A stretch of DNA of 64,000 nt, from assembly GCA_009746045.1 (NCBI GenBank), contig RPFO01000203.1:1-64000 (forward strand). The letters are read 5' to 3'. The stretch comes from Mesostigma viride. Lineage: Eukaryota; Streptophyta; Mesostigmatophyceae; Mesostigmatales; Mesostigmataceae. Below, piece by piece: positions 50,092-61,997 of this stretch (position 1 is its first letter; every line of letters begins with the position of its first letter). Under the pieces are notes generated by a model. That model made no database searches. It saw only the letters and a list, made by a program, of their open reading frames with translations, and was not told the origin of the DNA. Position numbers and translations under genes: made by a program.

Positions 50092-53000
50092 ACCGCAGCA
50101 GCAACGGCAGCAGCAGCAGCTCCTGCTGCAGCAGCAACAAACTCAGACGAGGTCACAATGGCTGCCACATTACCCTAAGCATGCAGCACGGTGACGAGAA
50201 TGAAGACACCCTGCACTATCGTTATCGGCAGCCCGCCACGGGGCGACCATCGCATCCCTGGGCGGGGCGGGGTCGTCTCCAGGGACCTCCGCCGGTCCCC
50301 ACCCACCGGGGCAGACGTACAGTGTCCTTCGGCAGTACTTCCCTGCTACCCACGGCGTTATGGAATTCGGATGATGACGGGGAGATTCCCGGGGCAGATG
50401 GCGAGTTCGGCGATCTGGAGGGGACCGGGGAGGATGTCGAGGCGCCAGGTGTCCAAAAACCAAATGTCCTCATTTGAGGACATAGTCCTCGTTTGAGACG
50501 GGGGGGGTCAGGGGCGCGGTTTTGGCGCCAAATTTGGTCCTAGGGTCACTTGGTGGGTTTTGGCGCGAAACTGGGATAGGTACCGAGCGCGCCAAGCCCC
50601 TGGGGTCGACAGGGGTCGACCGTACCTGGAAAATATGAGGCGACGAAAAGTACCTACAACAGCAAGAACATCGCAATGCAATCGAGTGTTTTGTCGAGTG
50701 GCGGCTATGGGGTCGTGCCAGTTCCGAGGCTTGCCTGAATGTTATAGGGCATTATTTTGCCCCTGACGAAGACAGCATTTTAGATCATCATCTAGTGATT
50801 TCGAATATGTTATTCTTCACGTGCAGGTGCTTTGTATATGTCGAAAATTTTGTTCATGAACGGATTTTGGCATTGTTGAAGAAAATCTGAGAGCTACGTA
50901 GATCGCATGATAGGTCAGTTCGCAGTTCGGTTTTACAATTTCTTTTTCCGCCCAGGCGCTGCGGATATCGCGAGTATGGGTTATGGTACGCTTCTGGGCT
51001 TATGGGCGACATGGGGAGAAGAGGGACCTGGGCAGTTGCATGCGTCAAAGAGTCTCTATTTTTTCGTCGTGATGTCGCAGTCGCGCCTGGCGAAAACCAG
51101 GGCGAGCGCAAGCCATATTTTTCTTTTGCCGCAAGGCTGGGTGCTTCCCACGCGTCACCGTCCCTTAATATATATTTCTTGAGCTGGCCCGCGCAGCTGG
51201 CGGCCTGGGCGCACGTCAAGAACAAGGTTCCGCCTGTCATTCTCAACCGCATCGTTCTAAGTAAGCGTGTTAAGCGCATTGTAACCTGTAACTCCCGCAG
51301 ACGTGATCATTCCGGTTGCTTTCAATGCCCAACTTCGTGGTTTTGATTACGTTTATGTCTGGGGAATAACGGAAGTTTGCTGGGCAGTACTTTCTTTTTC
51401 CCATTGCGTCACTGAAAAGGTAAACGGCCTTGCGTTATCAAAACAGCAGCAAGTAGAAGTCGCTGTGCTTGATTGCGATGTGGTAGTTTGATTCAATACA
51501 TATACTGCCTTGTTGCTGAGAAGTTTTTCAAGGCTTGCTGGTATGTTGCCCATATGTTTCTAATGCTTCAACTCATGTCCAAGTCATCAAGACTGGCTTG
51601 GAAACTTGAGCTTGTCATGTTTACATTGTGCTTGTGTTACAACTTGTGCCTCTTTGTAGTATATGTTTCATATATAACGTAAGGGCTCAGCATCATGGTT
51701 TAGCACCGTGGTGGCAGCTGAGCCTCTACTAACGATCATGGACCTAACCTTGGCAAGTATTTGCTTCATATTTCACTCTTTGGACTGAGCTAGCTTTACA
51801 CCTGCTGTTTGGCCTGCACCATGGTCCCTGGCTGCCAGTTACATTTTGTGCCCCCCCCTGGCAGGCTGCAGGGTCTAGGACTGCGAGGGTGTAACATAGA
51901 CATGTTGTGGGCACCCTGGGTGCATTTTCAGGACCAGCCATGACCTGGCCATGCCTTCTTTCTTGGCATATTGTTGACTTGAGTGCTATTTGGTCACTCG
52001 CGTAGCGACCCCCCTGCATTCATAAATCGTAAACAATTATACAATGAGCATATTTCATGGATGTTAAGCATTGCAACTCTTGAACATATCATAAATGAAC
52101 ATGGTTCCATACCGTACCCATGGATTTGTTGACATGTGTTAGTTATTACAAATGGTATCCATGCTTAAAAATGTCCTCATTTGAGGACATTTTCTGGTGA
52201 TTTTAGACACAGGAGCACAGGGCCCGCCCGTTGGTACCCATAGGCCACGGGCCCGGCTAGGGGATGACAGAAGCAGCGTCACTGCCCGCGACGAGGAGAC
52301 TCATACACCCGTCCAGCGTCCTGTCCCCCAACCGCAGCGTCCACGGGCGCCTGACAGCAGCGTGGTCCACTCGCCCGCGGCCGTCAGCAATCTGAATTTC
52401 AGCAGGGTGGCCTTGGATGACCCGGGGTATGAACACCCCTCGTCGGTACAGGTGCGGCGGACGCACGGTACGCCGACCAGATCCGGATCTCTCCCCCGAT
52501 CGCAGCCCCCAGCATTCGGCTCCATCGCCTACCAGGAGGTCGGTGGGCCCAAGCTCAATACGCTGAAGGCCCCACCGATGCCTACCTTCAAGAATGTACC
52601 CAAGCTGCACGCGGACATGAAACCGCGAGAGGTCGACGAATGGGGGCGCATGTGGCAACAGCAGTATGCCGTCTGGTGCAATCACAACAGTTGGGAACTT
52701 GCCACATGCGATCTGATCCCGCATGTTGTCAACACCTGCATGGATCCCTCGGTGGTGAGCATCCTGAACTGTGAGAGCATCGCATCCCAGTCGTACCCGC
52801 AAACCGTGGAGGAGTTGATGGACCGGGTGCGCCGCAAGCTGGTGCCCCCAGACGCGGTAATCCACGAGCGACTCGCCTTCGGCAAGCTGCGCCAGGGGAC
52901 CACTCCGTATCGCGAGTTCCTGTCCAAGTTTGAGTCCAGCGCCGCCTACCTGACAGACATGACCTGGTACGAGTACAAGATCCTGAAGGTTCATCGAGGC

Positions 53001-53740
53001 ACTCAGTCCCGAGCTGCAGGACGAGGTACTGAAGCACTACGCTGAGGTTCCTTGGGAGGAGTGGGACATCTTGAATATCCAGAGATATCTTCTGCAGGTG
53101 GCCGATGTGGTGACTCGCGGGCGCGGACCCTCAGTGCGTCGTTTCTTCAGGCCAGCTCCCCCGCGGCGGGTGAATCAGACGTACTCCACTGAGTCCGCCG
53201 GCGAGGAGGAGGAAGACTACCTCGACGACCCTGATGATGGGTACATATGCTGACCAGGGTATCAACGCTATTGACGCCAGCAAAGCGCGTTGCTTCATGT
53301 GCAGTGAGGTGGGACACCTCAAGCGTGATTGCCCCAAGCTCCGGGGCAAGCACACCGGTCGCGGTGCAGGGGAGACTGAGCCCAGCGTTCGTTTCTCCGG
53401 CCCGGCATTCGGCAGCCGTCCCGACTCCCCCGGTCCCCGGGACAAGACCCGCAACGCGGGCGAGCGGGCGGCCCGCCTGCAGCATGCCAGACAAGCCCCG
53501 ACTCAGTACCAGCAGCCGCGACCGCCCGCGACCAGCTCTACCAAGGGCGTGTTGCGTGCGGCTAACGAGATCGAGGCGCGGCGGCAATCCTCCTCTTCCG
53601 CGGTCAGACGCATGCAGTGGCTGGATACGAGTATGAGGACGAGGAGGAGGCTGACGAAGAGGTGGAGGGGGGGGAAGAGGGCGGGCGGTCGGGCGAGGCG
53701 GCCTCCCGTCCCACCGCTCCTCGGGAGTAGTAGCCTTACC
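49751..53740 (+). pseudogene. Gag of element I (frameshifted, interrupted by K)
   Basis: Starts M-S-T-R-L-Q-A-R-N. Acidic and Gln-rich N terminus with a CAG run (50051-50130), shifting frame before Q-H-G-D-E-N-E-D (50186). It is broken by K (50449-52210), then resumes with the helical Gag core (about 52560-52990: P-T-F-K-N-V-P-K-L ... T-W-Y-E-Y-K). It shifts near 53000 and 53235, and carries a knuckle C-F-M-C-S-E-V-G-H-L-K-R-D-C (53290-53331). A final shift lies before the protease. Confidence 0.8.
50449..52210. mobile_element. Insertion K: 1.76 kb element with imperfect terminal inverted repeats
   Basis: Left end GTGTCCAAAAACC followed by ATGTCCTCATTTGAGGACAT; right end is the inverse of GTGTCTAAAATCACC preceded by the same 20-base palindrome. 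Flanks AGGCGCCAG and AGGAGCACAG are only loosely alike, so a 9-bp target duplication is possible but unproven. It splits Gag of element I. No transposase was seen. A weak coding-like stretch around 51165-51490 (L-A-A-W-A-H-V-K-N-K-V, then D-V-I-I-P-V-A-F-N-A) is separated by a 40 bp GTAAGC...CCGCAG segment and could be a captured gene fragment. Confidence 0.55.
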
Positions 53741-53741
53741 C

Positions 53742-55220
53742 GTGGGGTTGGGCCCCAGGGTAGATGGTAGGGTAGAGAAATCAGATAGTAGCCCTGACGC
53801 GGAGTCTATTAGATTAGAGGTAGACGTCAATCACGTGGCTTCCGGCTCAGACGCGGCCACCCAACCGGCGCGTGTATCTCAAGGAGGCTCGCGACATTTG
53901 TTTCTTTTCAGTGGGGGTTTGCTTGTTCCTCCCACCGTCCTTGACCCGTATTTGAAAGAGAAAACGGTCATGGACGTGAAGTTTCTGGTCGACACCGGCG
54001 CCTCCACGTCCTTCATCAACGAGGCCCTGGTGCGCCGGCTGGGTCTGACCCCACGCCCGCACAACACGACCGTGCATGTGACCTATTCGGATGGTCGGCG
54101 ACACCGGTCGCCAGGCCTGGCAGATATCAAGGGCGTGCTGCAAGGCACGCCGGTGGACTTGGCGGCGACTATTGCGCCGCTGGGAGCCGCAGACATCATC
54201 ATTGGGGTGGACTGGTTGGACAAGCAGGATGTGGACATCAGTGTACGCCGACGAGTAGTTTGGTTTCTGGATGGATCCTTTTGGTGTCCCGACAGTGAGT
54301 ACAGGGCACAGGCCGCTGAGGTACATAACATTACACACGAGCGCTCGGCGGACGGGCCTCGACCAGCGTCCCAGATCCTGATGAGTAGCAAGACGCTGGC
54401 ACGCCAACTTCGGAAGGGCAAGGAGTATGCGATGTACCGTATAGACCTGGATAGCACTCAGGCCATGCTCAACGAGATCGGCGTCGGCTTTACCCCGGAC
54501 GAGCTGGCGCGGTTCAACGCCGTCCTGGAGAAGCGCGCTACTCTCTTCGCGGATCGCACGCCCCAGTTCCCTCCCCATCGCTCGGTGCTACACCGTATCC
54601 AGGTACAAGAGGGTTCCGGGCCTACAGCGTCCCCCATGTACCGCATGGGTCCTGCAGTCGAGCTGGTGGAGCTCAAGAAGATCCTCATTTTGCTGCTTGA
54701 CGCCGGGCTCATTGAGCCCAGCAAGAGTCCTTTCTCCGCAGGCGTGCTGCTCGTCCCCAAGCCCGGGGGCAAGTGGCGGTTGGTGACTGACTACCGGAAG
54801 CTGAACGCCATCACTGTTAAGTCCAGGTATCCCCTGCCGAGGATCGACGACATCTTCAACCGCGTCCAAGGGGCTACGTGCTTCACCGTCATTGACTGTG
54901 CGGACGGGTTTTGGCAGCTGCGCATTGCGCCGGAGGACTGCCACAAGACTGCGTTCGCCACGCCCTTCGGCCACTACCAGTTTCGGGTGGCGGCGATGGG
55001 CCTGTGTAATTCGCCCGCGTCTTTCCAGATGCTGATGAACGACATCCTCCGTCCGGTGATGGGCACGGCCCACCTGCCGCAGGTCTCCCAGGATCTGACG
55101 GACCCGCAGAAGGGGGCGCGCCCACCATGCACCTACAAGCGCACGTGCGCGCTGGCGTACCTGGACGACATTCTGGTGTATTCCAGGACGTTCGAGGAGC
55201 ACCTAGCTAGAGGATGTTGA
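53742..55220 (+). pseudogene. Protease and reverse transcriptase of element I
   Basis: Canonical retropepsin signature F-L-V-D-T-G-A-S-T-S-F-I (53979-54014) and I-I-I-G-V-D-W-L. RT motifs: K-W-R-L-V-T-D-Y-R-K-L-N, F-T-V-I-D-C-A-D-G-F-W-Q-L, F-R-V-A-A-M-G-L-C-N-S-P-A-S-F and A-Y-L-D-D-I-L-V-Y-S (55156-55185). The frame is lost at about 55205 just after E-E-H-L-A. It provides a useful local control: this gypsy element has normal D-T-G and Y-L-D-D, unlike the copia-like families. Confidence 0.88.
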
Positions 55221-56615
55221 CGCGGTGCTGCAGATCATGGAAGACGAGCACCTGTCGGCGCGGAAGGCCAAGGTGCGCGCCGGTCGCTGTGTGCCCTTCC
55301 TGGGCCACACCCTGTCCGCGGACGGCATCGCGGCCGACCCGGAGAAGATCGAGTCCGTCCAGCAGTGGCCGGTTCCCACGGACGTGAAGGGGGTGCGCAG
55401 TTTTCTGGGGTTGGCATCCTACTACCGACGGTTCATCCCGAGGTTTGCCACCATCGCCGCCCCAATCAACGCTCTTCTCAAGAAGGGTACTCCGTTCCTG
55501 TGGGCTGAGCAGTGCCAGCAGGCCTTCGAGGCTCTCAAGCGCCACCTCACCACAGCGCCTGTCCTCGTCCTGCCAGACCCGTCCCTTCCTTTTGTCGTGG
55601 CTACCGACGCCAGCAAGGTGGCCATCGGGGGCGTTCTCCTGCAGGATCAAGGCAAGGGCCTTCAACCCATTGTGTACATCTCACGCACGATGATTCCGGC
55701 GGAACGGAACTATCCAGTGCACCAACAGGAACTTCTGGCAGTAGTCTACTGCTGCCACACGTGGCGTCATCATCTTTTGGGGGCACAGTTTTCGGTGGCC
55801 ATTAGTGAGCAGGGGGATCTTGACCCCCACCGCCTGGTGATCCACACCGACCACCGGCCCCTCACCCACCTCCTGGTGCAGCCCAATCTGACGCCCCGTC
55901 AAGCGCGGTGGATGGAGTACTTGTCGCAAGTTGCCCCGTTCAAGATCCAGTACGTCAAGGGCGCGGACAACGTGGTGCCCGACGCCCTGTTTGCGACGGG
56001 CGGACTATTGGTTCTACGAGGACATGGACGTGCTTCATACCACCTGTGTACCAGTGGCCGCCCCGGGGACCGCTTATGGCGCCGAGCCCCGGTCCCCTCG
56101 GGCCCGCCATCTTTTTCATCTCGGACACACCACCATGGATGACTTGTCACCCCTCCTGGATGAGCCTGTCCGGCAGAGCGCCCACGAGGACGTGGACACC
56201 CCCGGGGAGGGGGAGGGGTCGCACACGCGCGTGCCCCTCAGTCATGTGGTGCCGCCCCAGGGAATTTTTCAGCTTCAGCCGCTCGGCCCACCCACAGTCT
56301 TCTCAGAGTTCGTCAACCAGGCGATGACGGATGCGGAGGACTCAGCCGAGGACGTGTTCACAGTCACGTTGGACCTAGAGACGATGATCAGTCGTTTCAC
56401 AGTCACGGAAGAAGCGGCTCTCGAGGCCATCAGGGCACATCCCCAGCAGATGGGCGCTTTCCCTTGCAAGTTCCAGGAAGGGCGCCTGTTTGTGGGTGTC
56501 CAGCCGGAGGAAAGGCGGCTGTACGTCCCTGAGCTGTGTAGAGCCGCCTTGCTCCACGAGCTCCATGACTCCCTCCTAGGCGGTCACCAAGGAAGTCACC
56601 GTCTCCTCCCCCGGG
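55206..56615 (+). pseudogene. RT thumb, RNase H and start of integrase of element I
   Basis: Frame 55225-56142 carries F-L-G-H-T-L, F-L-G-L-A-S-Y-Y-R-R-F and RNase H (A-T-D-A-S-K-V-A-I-G-G, near 55602; H-T-D-H-R-P-L). It shifts near 55990 into the frame 55931-56632, which holds the spacer and the first half of the integrase zinc module (L-H-E-L-H-D-S-L-L-G-G-H-Q-G). F begins at 56616. The last few codons before the stop at 56632 are LTR sequence. Confidence 0.85.
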
Positions 56616-57072
56616 AGTTGGATCGAGTCTAACGACGATGGACAACTGCTGAGAGCTGAGAGGAAACGATTGTTGTATTAGCAATAATACAATGAGAGTG
56701 GTGGAAGCTTGAGGGCTCAGAATGGAACGTCTGGGCAAACTCGGGTCCTGCGGCACTCCCCAGTGCTACGCCTATATGCCTATGGCGGTGCTACCTGCAG
56801 CACCTACCAGTGGACAACTGTACACTGCAATGCCATGCGACCACGTCACTAGCATCAACTACACTCGGCCCGTCCAGAACCGGATAACCCGGGTCTGGCG
56901 GGTCGAGCTAGAGTCTAGGCACAGTCTGGCACTAACCGCACATCGGTCCACATGACACCTCAGTACCGTACACCCTGCCGTACAGTACTGAGGTGTCCCG
57001 CTCAGCCGCGGTAGGCAATACGCGGCGCGCAGGCCGGAAATCCGTGTGTCAGCCTAAGCATCTCATCTAACT
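56616..57072 (-). repeat. 3' LTR of element F
   Basis: 457 bp, AGTT...AACT ends, homologous to the E LTRs with scattered differences. The low side abuts integrase sequence of element I. Confidence 0.9.
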
Positions 57073-58141
57073 CCCATTATGTTTTCCTTTCAGGTTGAAG
57101 GCTAGCGACTTCAAGCCTGATCCTGCCCAGCTAGGAGACTGACTCCAAGCTGACTGAGGTGCTGAGCAACTGACACCCATACTGCAACATCTGGACTGAA
57201 AAAGATGGGCCCCAGAACTCGTGCAATACTTGTGATGGCATCACGTTTAGCTCAACATGCCCGGGGAGTTCCTCCTCCTCGCGAGCTCACAAGGGAGATA
57301 GCTATGCCTGTCTGCCTATCCAGGGAGTGCATCACCAGCCAAGAGAGCCATTGTAAAAAAATGCCAAGGTAACCGTTTAAGAGGTTCCATGTTGTTCCAT
57401 CATCATCGCCCACTCAGAGAAAAATACCCAGCCAGGCTGGGTCAACTGAGCTCAGGTTACCTGCAACCTGAGGAGTGACAGTAGACAGGTTTATTGCACC
57501 CTGCACTGTCCATGTTGTACCTGCACAACATGTGAGGACCAGCCACCCCTGCCCTGCACAGAGGGGGCTGAAGTCCTAGTGACAGGTGACAGGACTATGA
57601 CATCCTGGACCTGGCCACGTTGCACCTGCACAACGTGTGAGGACCAGCCACCCCTGCCCTGCACAGTGGTGACTGAATTCCTGGTGACAGGTGACAGGAA
57701 TATTGCATCCTGCACCTGGCTGAGCACGTTGTACTAGACAACATGACAGCACCCATGCCTTTACTGCCACTGAACAGTGAGGCCAGGTGGCCCAGGATAT
57801 CCACAGTGAACTGGGGTCCTGGGTAACCACCTGTCAAGGGAGCTTTGACCCTCCACTTGAATGGGAGGCACCTGAGCCACTGAGCTCAAGGCCAATCCAC
57901 CAAGGCATACAGCCCTAGTGGAACAGAAAAGTGTGAGATACATCCCATGCCCACCTATGAAGGTGTGCATAACGAAATTCCATGGTGTTGAAAAAATCAA
58001 AACAGATTTTATTGGCATAGGGCACGCAGATGTATGAAAACAGACTCCAACCAACCCCCCTTGCTGGAAGCCACAACCTACCCCTTGGACCTGCCCAAGG
58101 GGTACTGGGTTACCTAGGCGGCCCTGGTGAACAGGACCCTG
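57073..58141 (-). other. 3' untranslated region of element F
   Basis: Same layout as 34903-35971: polypurine tract AATGGG next to the LTR, two tandem palindrome-bearing units (about 57490-57720) and AATAAAA in the sense direction near 58010. No frame of interest. Confidence 0.75.
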
Positions 58142-58810
58142 CTAGGCGTCCCCCCTATGGGGCAGGGTTGCCTGCTTGCCATAGGGGTTCATCAAGTGGT
58201 ACAACAGCTGATATTGTTCAGCTGCCTGCTGAGGCACTTTAGTGAGTGCATCAGCAGCGTTGTGTTTGTCCTCCACGTGACGGGTGGACTCCCAGTAGGT
58301 GGACTCCTGTTTAAGGACCACCCAGTCAAGATCAGTGTGCACAGCATAGGGGTTAGCAAGGAAACTGAGGACTGACTGACTGTCAGTGAGCAAGTGTGCC
58401 ACCACCCCAGCATTGCTGCCTGCTTGCATCTGCAACCAAACCAGCACATGATTCAAGTACCTGGCATGAAGCACTGCTGACACCACTGCCCTGCACTCAG
58501 CAGCATTGCTGCTGACAGCCTTGCGTCTATGCAACCGGCTGTACCATGAAATGAGAGACAAGGGTGCATCATCATTCTGCACAAAATACAAGCCTGACTC
58601 CCTTGCCTGCAACTTGGTAATCTGCCTGGACTCCATGGAACTATCCATCATAGCTTGGATGTGAATGGTTTTGTGGAGATCCAAGGAGTGCAAGATAAGG
58701 GGAGGGCCTTCCTGGAGAGTTTTGGTGATGGCTTTGTGACCTACTTGCATCAAGACATCATCATCAACTCTGCTAACCACAGCCAGGTGAGGTGCACACG
58801 TTGAGCACAA
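58142..58810 (-). pseudogene. RNase H and RT C terminus of element F
   Basis: Copia RNase H identical in motif content to that of E, here in one frame with the last part of the RT connection (V-V-S-R-V-D-D-D-V-L-M). It is separated from RT by an indel near 58815. Confidence 0.85.
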
Positions 58811-58826
58811 CCACCCCAGCTTGCCT

Positions 58827-59768
58827 CTAATGGTGGACAGGCTCCAGGTTTGATTTTTGTTTGCAAAACCTCCAAGCAGCTGTGCATGTAATCATTGGGA
58901 GAGTAAGTGCACACACCCACTGGTTTTGATGCTGCTGGAGTTGTAACATTGTGCCACAAAATTTTATGGCAGTGGTGCCCAGCTCTACTTGCTTGCCAAT
59001 CTCAAAATGCTGTGACACTTGTTGAATAAAATCATCTACAGCACGCCTTGGCCCAGCAATCAGCTGATCATCCCCATGCCACACAAAGGTGAGTATGCCA
59101 TGAGGGTGTGGGACCACAAAGAAGCAAGGGTCTATGTCATCATATCTAGCCCCTAGCTTTTCAAACACAGCCTGAGCTGACATCCTGAAAATGCGAGGAG
59201 CTGATTGCAGCCCTTCAACACCTATGTTAGCTTTCAGGTACTGCTGAGGGATGTGTTTTGCCCAAACTCTGGGAGTGGAGACTACATACACCTGACCATG
59301 CCACACTTGTTGTGCTATCTCAGGTGAGCCTTTCAGGAAAGCCCTTTTAATGTCTGTAGCCTTACATACATAGTCATCCCCATCATTGAGATGACCCACA
59401 AAGACAGACAGCAAGATTTTTAAGGATGTTTGCTGAATGCCTGGCGTGTACAACTCTGCCTCTGTCAGATCAGTGGTGCCCTTGAACTCTGTCACACAAG
59501 GTCTAGCATGGAAAATGACTGACCCATCTGCTGCTGGCTTATGTTTACACACAAACTTCAGGCGCAAGTGCTTGCACCCTGCAGGCTTTTTGTCAATAGG
59601 TGTGACAGGTGGAGTGTGAGAAGGGCTAAGAGGATCTGGCACTACCCATTCTTCCCTGGCCTTGTTAAAGGCCTCCACCCATTTTAGGAATCCTATGTGT
59701 GTGCGACAGTCTTGCTCTATCTGTTCATAAGAAAGAGGAGACATTTTAGCCACATCATGCTTGCCCAA
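58827..59768 (-). pseudogene. Reverse transcriptase of element F
   Basis: Contains L-R-L-K-F-V, A-T-D-I-K-R-A-F-L, G-V-E-G-L-Q-S-A-P and the active site W-H-G-D-D-Q (about 59085-59068). Joined in E to the protease-like domain in one frame; here an indel near 59780 separates them. Confidence 0.85.
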
Positions 59769-59910
59769 TCCAAATGAGTGGGATGAAGTTTTTGGTTGTG
59801 AACCAAGTCTGCCACACAGGGTTCTTGCCCTGGGGCATACTTGGGTGTAGCAAATTTTACAGAAGCAATGTTGGTGTTAAGAAGTTTTTCAAGAGAAATT
59901 TTGAAATGAT

Positions 59911-61539
59911 TCAGATCAACACCACCCAGTCCTGGATGGATAGTCTATCACTGGAGATAATGACACCAGGGTAACAGAGAAAAGGATCCCCCAACAAAGC
60001 ATTCCCTTTATAACCTTCCAATACCTGAAAAGGAGTGGGGATACCGAGTATAGTCAACATGACCTGACCTAATACCTTGAGGGATGACTGCCCTGAGAAA
60101 TCAGCCACATGGTGCCAGGGTGAAGGTTCCAAAGGCATATGGGGCACAGCCAGGGCACTGATAATGCTGACCTGGGCTTGTGTGTCCACTGCAACCATAA
60201 ATGGGCTATTGTCATTCTGCCCAACCTTCCCCACCTTAGCTGATCCTGCAGCAGTTTGAGCTTTAGCTCTATGAGCTGCTTGTAAAATGCGAACAGCGTC
60301 TGCTAGGCTGCGTTTGGAAGGTGCAGCTAGTGGCTGAGCTATGTTCACACTTGAAGAGGTGATAGGTTGCTGATCACCTGTTTTGCCAATGTGACCCTCT
60401 GCTGCAGGGGGCCAAGCCTGCAGTGACTGCCTACAATCATCAAGGGTGACCTGGGTGTCACAGTGGGTGTGGCTCTCACACTCACCAGTGGGTGTTCCAA
60501 ACAACCACTCACTGGGCAACGCTGGGATGCCAGGCAACTGTACAGGGCTGTCGGCCAACAGCTCTTCCTCCTCTGCCACGTCTGACACAGTTGGAAAATA
60601 CAATTTCATCCTGTGAGGTGAACACCTGTGAATCTTTCCCGTGTCATTGTGTTTAACTAACACTGTCCTGCCAGTGGTGTTAAACTTTAGGATGGTGGCT
60701 GGCCCATGCCAGGTACCCACCTTGCCTAGTCCCGACTCCTTGTAGAATAGGACCTGATCCCCTTCTCTGAAGGTGGGACGTGGATGCTTTGCATCCTTGA
60801 CAGCTAACCTGCTAGCTGTCTGTGCTCGCTGTGCATTGTATAGGGCTAGTACCTCAGGTGGATAAATGCCTGCATGCAATCCATCTGGTGTAATGATCAC
60901 CCCTTGTGGGGTTTTCATGAGTGGCCTCCTGTTGAGGACTTGGCACAACCTGGTGGACCACAGAGCTCTGTCAGCATATGACCCACTGTCAGCCAGCAGA
61001 TTGCCATCTTCCTTGGCTACAAGGGTTTTAATGGACCTGATGGCCCTTTCAATAATGCCTTGCCTCTCATGATCTTCTAGCCCAGCCAGATCAATAGCCT
61101 CACACCCTGGTTCATTGGCAAGACACGTGAACTGCTGATCCAGTAACAATGCCTCCACAGGGTAGTACCTGGCCTGAGCAATCAAGAGAGCCCTGAGCAA
61201 CTGTGTCTTGTCCATTCCAGGTAATGGTTCAATGGTTGTGTACCTTGACCATGCATCTTTAAGTGCCAAGTAAGATTGTCCTTTGATATGAAAGACATCT
61301 CCTACCACCCTGCCCTTGCACTTAGGTGGGGTAGCTACATGCCACTTAGGGGGTTTGGGTGCATTGAACTGACAATGCTGGCAGTGGGATCTGACCACCT
61401 GGCATGCACGTCTGAGTGCTGCCCCCCCTATTGCTGCTGCCACCACCTCTGCACTCACTTCATGCCCATAAAGGAAATGCAACTGCAAAGCAAGCTCCTG
61501 AAAACTGATATGAGCATCCTCTGAGGGGACACTCTGCAC
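59911..61539 (-). CDS. Integrase followed by protease-like domain (element F)
   Basis: 542 residues in one frame: the clearest single frame showing integrase before protease. Zinc module F-L-Y-G-H-E ... C-Q-H-C (residues ~22-55); core with G-D-V-F-H, L-L-L-D-Q-Q-F and I-I-E-R-A-I (complete D-D-E); a GPY/F-like C-terminal module (G-D-Q-V-L-F-Y-K-E ... W-H-G-P-A-T-I, ~260-300); a ~130-residue linker; then V-A-V-D-T-Q-A-Q-V-S-I-I (~445-456) and N-A-L-L-G-D-P-F (~520). The start is in Gag, out of frame with it by one base near 61530; the end is a frameshift before RT. Confidence 0.88.
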   Translation of the reverse strand: MQSVPSEDAHISFQELALQLHFLYGHEVSAEVVAAAIGGAALRRACQVVRSHCQHCQFNAPKPPKWHVATPPKCKGRVVGDVFHIKGQSYLALKDAWSRYTTIEPLPGMDKTQLLRALLIAQARYYPVEALLLDQQFTCLANEPGCEAIDLAGLEDHERQGIIERAIRSIKTLVAKEDGNLLADSGSYADRALWSTRLCQVLNRRPLMKTPQGVIITPDGLHAGIYPPEVLALYNAQRAQTASRLAVKDAKHPRPTFREGDQVLFYKESGLGKVGTWHGPATILKFNTTGRTVLVKHNDTGKIHRCSPHRMKLYFPTVSDVAEEEELLADSPVQLPGIPALPSEWLFGTPTGECESHTHCDTQVTLDDCRQSLQAWPPAAEGHIGKTGDQQPITSSSVNIAQPLAAPSKRSLADAVRILQAAHRAKAQTAAGSAKVGKVGQNDNSPFMVAVDTQAQVSIISALAVPHMPLEPSPWHHVADFSGQSSLKVLGQVMLTILGIPTPFQVLEGYKGNALLGDPFLCYPGVIISSDRLSIQDWVVLI

Positions 61540-61896
61540 ACCTTGGGAACCATAGATGTGAAGGTTGGTTTAGAGACATAATCTTCTGAAACCAGCTGTA
61601 GCACCTTTCCAGAACTGCTCACTGCTCTGACAGTGGGGCATGCAGATGAAAGAGGTGAAGCAGGCACACTCAAGCCAGCATGAGAGGGAGACTCACACTT
61701 CTTGCCGTAAGGAGGCCGCTTGCAGTCCTTGGGGTCACCGTGGGGCGGCCCGTGGCACTTGTGGCACAGGACGTCCAAATGCCCAGCTCGTCCACGTTCT
61801 TGCGGCAGGTGGGCCGCAGTGGTACCGCATGCCACAGCGGGTGCACCGCTGAGAAGACTTGTCCTCCTTGTCCTGCTTGTTGTTGTTGTTGTTGTT

Positions 61897-61951
<55 letters not shown>

Positions 61952-61966
61952 GTTGTTGTTGTTGTT

Positions 61967-61997
<31 letters not shown>

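Larger units (their letters stand above)
49730..56615 (+). mobile_element. Element I: decayed Ty3/gypsy element, cut at the 3' end by F
   Basis: Plus-strand order Gag, CCHC, protease, RT, RNase H, start of integrase. Frames change at least five times and Gag is interrupted by insertion K. The integrase is cut inside the zinc module at 56615 by the LTR of F, so the rest should lie beyond the right edge. No methyltransferase is present: the protease runs directly to RT. No own 5' LTR was recognised. Confidence 0.85.
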
